Of a stretch of 7,562 bases of DNA, positions 5,906-7,562 are shown in pieces (the stretch's first letter is position 1; every line of letters starts with the position of its first letter). The position numbers were made by a program, and so were the translations under genes. The notes beneath the pieces are model-generated. The model ran no database searches, was not told the origin of the DNA, and saw nothing but the letters and a program-made list of their open reading frames with translations. Origin of the DNA: Boseongicola sp. (GTDB lineage: Bacteria > Pseudomonadota > Alphaproteobacteria > Rhodobacterales > Rhodobacteraceae); contig JABDPD010000330.1 of NCBI GenBank assembly GCA_013042895.1, forward strand, positions 1 to 7,562, given 5' to 3'.

Positions 5906-7562
5906 CCGGCGCGCGCAGCGCGGATCAGTTTCAAGATGTCAGACGCGGCATCGGGAATGTTCGTACCTGGCCCAAAGATGGCCTTTACACCCGCCGATTG
6001 CAGGAACTCATAGTCCTGCTGCGGGATAACCCCTCCGCAAATGACAAGAATGTCGCCTGCGCCACGTTCGTTCAGAATATTGATCAGTTTAGGCGCCAAT
6101 GTTTTGTGGCCGGCAGCCTGACTCGAGATGCCGATCACGTGTACGTCATTGTCGATGGCATCCTGAGCGGCCTCCTCCGGTGTCTGAAAGAGCGGCCCCA
6201 CATCCACATCAAACCCAATGTCGGCAAAGGCAGTCGCAATCACTTTCGCACCGCGATCATGCCCATCCTGTCCCATCTTGACGACCAGCATCCGTGGACG
6301 TCGACCCTCATCTTCAGCGAAATCTTCGACTTCCTTCTGGATCGCGGCAAAGCCTTCGTCGCCCTCATAGGCCGCTCCATAGACACCCGCGAGGGTCTTA
6401 ACCTCGGCCCGATGCCGTCCGAACACTTTCTCCATCGCCATACTGATCTCTCCCACAGAGGCCCGCGCCCGTGCTGCATCAACAGCTGCCGCCAAAAGAT
6501 TTCCGCCTTCGTTCGCACATGTCTCCAAGGCATTAAGCGCCGCATTACAAGCCGCCGCGTCGCGCGTCGCACGTATCTGCTCCAGTCGAGCGATTTGACT
6601 GGCGCGCACGGTGTCATTGTTGATATCGCGGATATCAATCGGGTCCTCCTTGTCTTTGCGATACTTGTTAACACCAACGATAACTTCGTCGCCCTTGTCG
6701 ATCATCGCCTGACGCTTCGCGGCAGACTCCTCAATCCTCAGCTTCGGCATTCCTGTTGCCACGGCTTTGGTCATGCCGCCCATTTCGTCCACTTCTTCAA
6801 TGATGGCCCAGGCTTTCTCGGCCAACTCAGCAGTAAGGCTCTCTACGTAGTAAGACCCTGCTAAGGGATCCACGACATTCGTCACTCCGGTTTCTTCCTG
6901 CAAAATCAGCTGTGTATTCCGGGCAATCCGAGCCGAGAAATCGGTCGGCAATGCGATCGCCTCATCCAGCGCATTTGTGTGCAGCGACTGCGTCCCGCCC
7001 AAAACTGCGCTCATTGCCTCATAAGCAGTCCGCACCACGTTGTTGTAAGGGTCCTGTTCCTGCAATGAAACGCCCGACGTCTGGCAATGCGTCCGCAGCA
7101 TTTTCGACCGCGGGTTCATTGGCTGGAATTCGTCCATGATGCGCGACCAGAGCAAGCGCGCCGCCCGCAACTTCGCGGCTTCCATGAAGAAGTTCATACC
7201 AATGGCAAAGAAAAAGCTGAGCCTTCCCGCAAACTTATCAACATCCATGCCACGCGCGATTGCGGTGCGGACATACTCGCGGCCGTCCGCCAACGTGAAA
7301 GCCAGTTCCTGCACAAGGTTCGCTCCGGCTTCCTGCATGTGGTAGCCGGAGATCGAAATAGAATTGAACTTCGGCATGTGATCCGCGGTGTATTCAATGA
7401 TATCCGCGACGATCCGCATCGAAGGCTCTGGCGGATAAACATAGGTATTGCGGACCATGAACTCCTTCAGAATGTCGTTCTGAATGGTGCCCGCCAAGAG
7501 CGCCTTGTCGTGTCCCTGCTCTTCGCCCGCGACAATAAAACTGGCGAGGATCGGAATAACGG
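5902..7562 (-). CDS. Methylmalonyl-CoA mutase, coenzyme B12-dependent (5' end beyond window)
   Basis: About 552 C-terminal residues of a protein usually about 710 aa are visible; the frame is open to the right edge, and the TTG at 7497 is only an internal leucine. The enzyme isomerises (R)-methylmalonyl-CoA to succinyl-CoA with adenosylcobalamin, the last step of propionyl-CoA assimilation, in the cytoplasm. Motifs (visible-fragment numbering): [27 protein letters not shown] with the active-site histidine (about 74), [12 protein letters not shown] (195-206) with the Asn/Glu that contact the adenosyl ribose, and the B12 domain DGHDRG (432-437, axial-ligand His434). Spacing of the base-off/His-on signature is exact: DxHxxG, 41 residues, S-x-Q (479-481), 27 residues, GG (509-510). 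The SxL leucine is glutamine here. The B12 loop [14 protein letters not shown] is mutase-type, not the DGHSNGAEQIA-type loop of ethylmalonyl-CoA mutase. Propionyl-CoA carboxylase genes upstream would fit but are not visible. Confidence 0.95.
   Translation of the reverse strand, partial: VIPILASFIVAGEEQGHDKALLAGTIQNDILKEFMVRNTYVYPPEPSMRIVADIIEYTADHMPKFNSISISGYHMQEAGANLVQELAFTLADGREYVRTAIARGMDVDKFAGRLSFFFAIGMNFFMEAAKLRAARLLWSRIMDEFQPMNPRSKMLRTHCQTSGVSLQEQDPYNNVVRTAYEAMSAVLGGTQSLHTNALDEAIALPTDFSARIARNTQLILQEETGVTNVVDPLAGSYYVESLTAELAEKAWAIIEEVDEMGGMTKAVATGMPKLRIEESAAKRQAMIDKGDEVIVGVNKYRKDKEDPIDIRDINNDTVRASQIARLEQIRATRDAAACNAALNALETCANEGGNLLAAAVDAARARASVGEISMAMEKVFGRHRAEVKTLAGVYGAAYEGDEGFAAIQKEVEDFAEDEGRRPRMLVVKMGQDGHDRGAKVIATAFADIGFDVDVGPLFQTPEEAAQDAIDNDVHVIGISSQAAGHKTLAPKLINILNERGAGDILVICGGVIPQQDYEFLQSAGVKAIFGPGTNIPDAASDILKLIRAARAG

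Noticed and set aside
5689..6864. 391-codon open frame on the plus strand, antisense to the MAPEG-like and mutase genes
   Set aside because: The opposite strand encodes unmistakable methylmalonyl-CoA mutase across most of it. The antisense translation is low-complexity, rich in Arg/Pro/Ser/His, and has no recognisable domain. It is a shadow frame of GC-biased codons.
5902..7562. Ethylmalonyl-CoA mutase as an alternative identity
   Set aside because: The B12-binding segment [14 protein letters not shown] and the [14 protein letters not shown] segment are of the methylmalonyl-CoA mutase type; the ethylmalonyl enzyme has a DGHSNGAEQIA-type loop.

Overview
The window looks like chromosomal DNA of an alphaproteobacterium, most likely a Rhodobacteraceae/Roseobacter-lineage marine bacterium. 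This is judged from moderately high GC, protein sequences that read like that family throughout (Ppx, the DjlA-like TerB-DnaJ protein, methylmalonyl-CoA mutase), and the small exported protein with the 'LPNGDIIIRR' tail. The assignment rests on remembered family resemblance, not on a search. No mobile element, CRISPR array, rRNA or tRNA was found.

Plus strand, left edge (1-923). The 3' end of a peptide/nickel-type ABC transporter ATPase gene runs in from outside the window. It is followed by a strong rho-independent terminator at 568-598. A short gene for a 92-residue exported protein of unknown function (645-923) comes next.

Minus strand, the rest (920-7562). Seven genes run leftwards without interruption, in transcription order: methylmalonyl-CoA mutase (5' end beyond the right edge), a MAPEG-like membrane protein, a glyoxalase-like VOC protein, a Pat/Bar-type GNAT acetyltransferase, a soluble TerB-DnaJ (DjlA-like) co-chaperone, an endonuclease/exonuclease/phosphatase (EEP) family protein, and a Ppx/GppA exopolyphosphatase. 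Spacing is tight: mutase/MAPEG and VOC/GNAT overlap by 4 nt, GNAT/DjlA are 10 nt apart, and DjlA/EEP abut with no gap. The only breaks are 69 nt before the VOC gene and 72 nt before ppx. The second contains a plausible promoter.

How the genes fit together. Only the mutase has a clear pathway role: propionyl-CoA assimilation, methylmalonyl-CoA to succinyl-CoA. The others look like a housekeeping and stress assortment (polyphosphate/(p)ppGpp turnover, co-chaperone, phosphoesterase, acyl transfer) co-transcribed by proximity. The ppx gene ends convergently on, and overlaps by 4 nt, the small exported-protein gene. The nearest good terminator for the leftward transcript is the far-side hairpin at 568-598, which also has a U-tract in that direction. 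The leftward mRNA may therefore be antisense to the whole small gene.

No convincing new multi-gene system was found. The items most worth a second look are the antisense/convergent arrangement, the unexplained small exported protein, and two substitutions in conserved mutase motifs.
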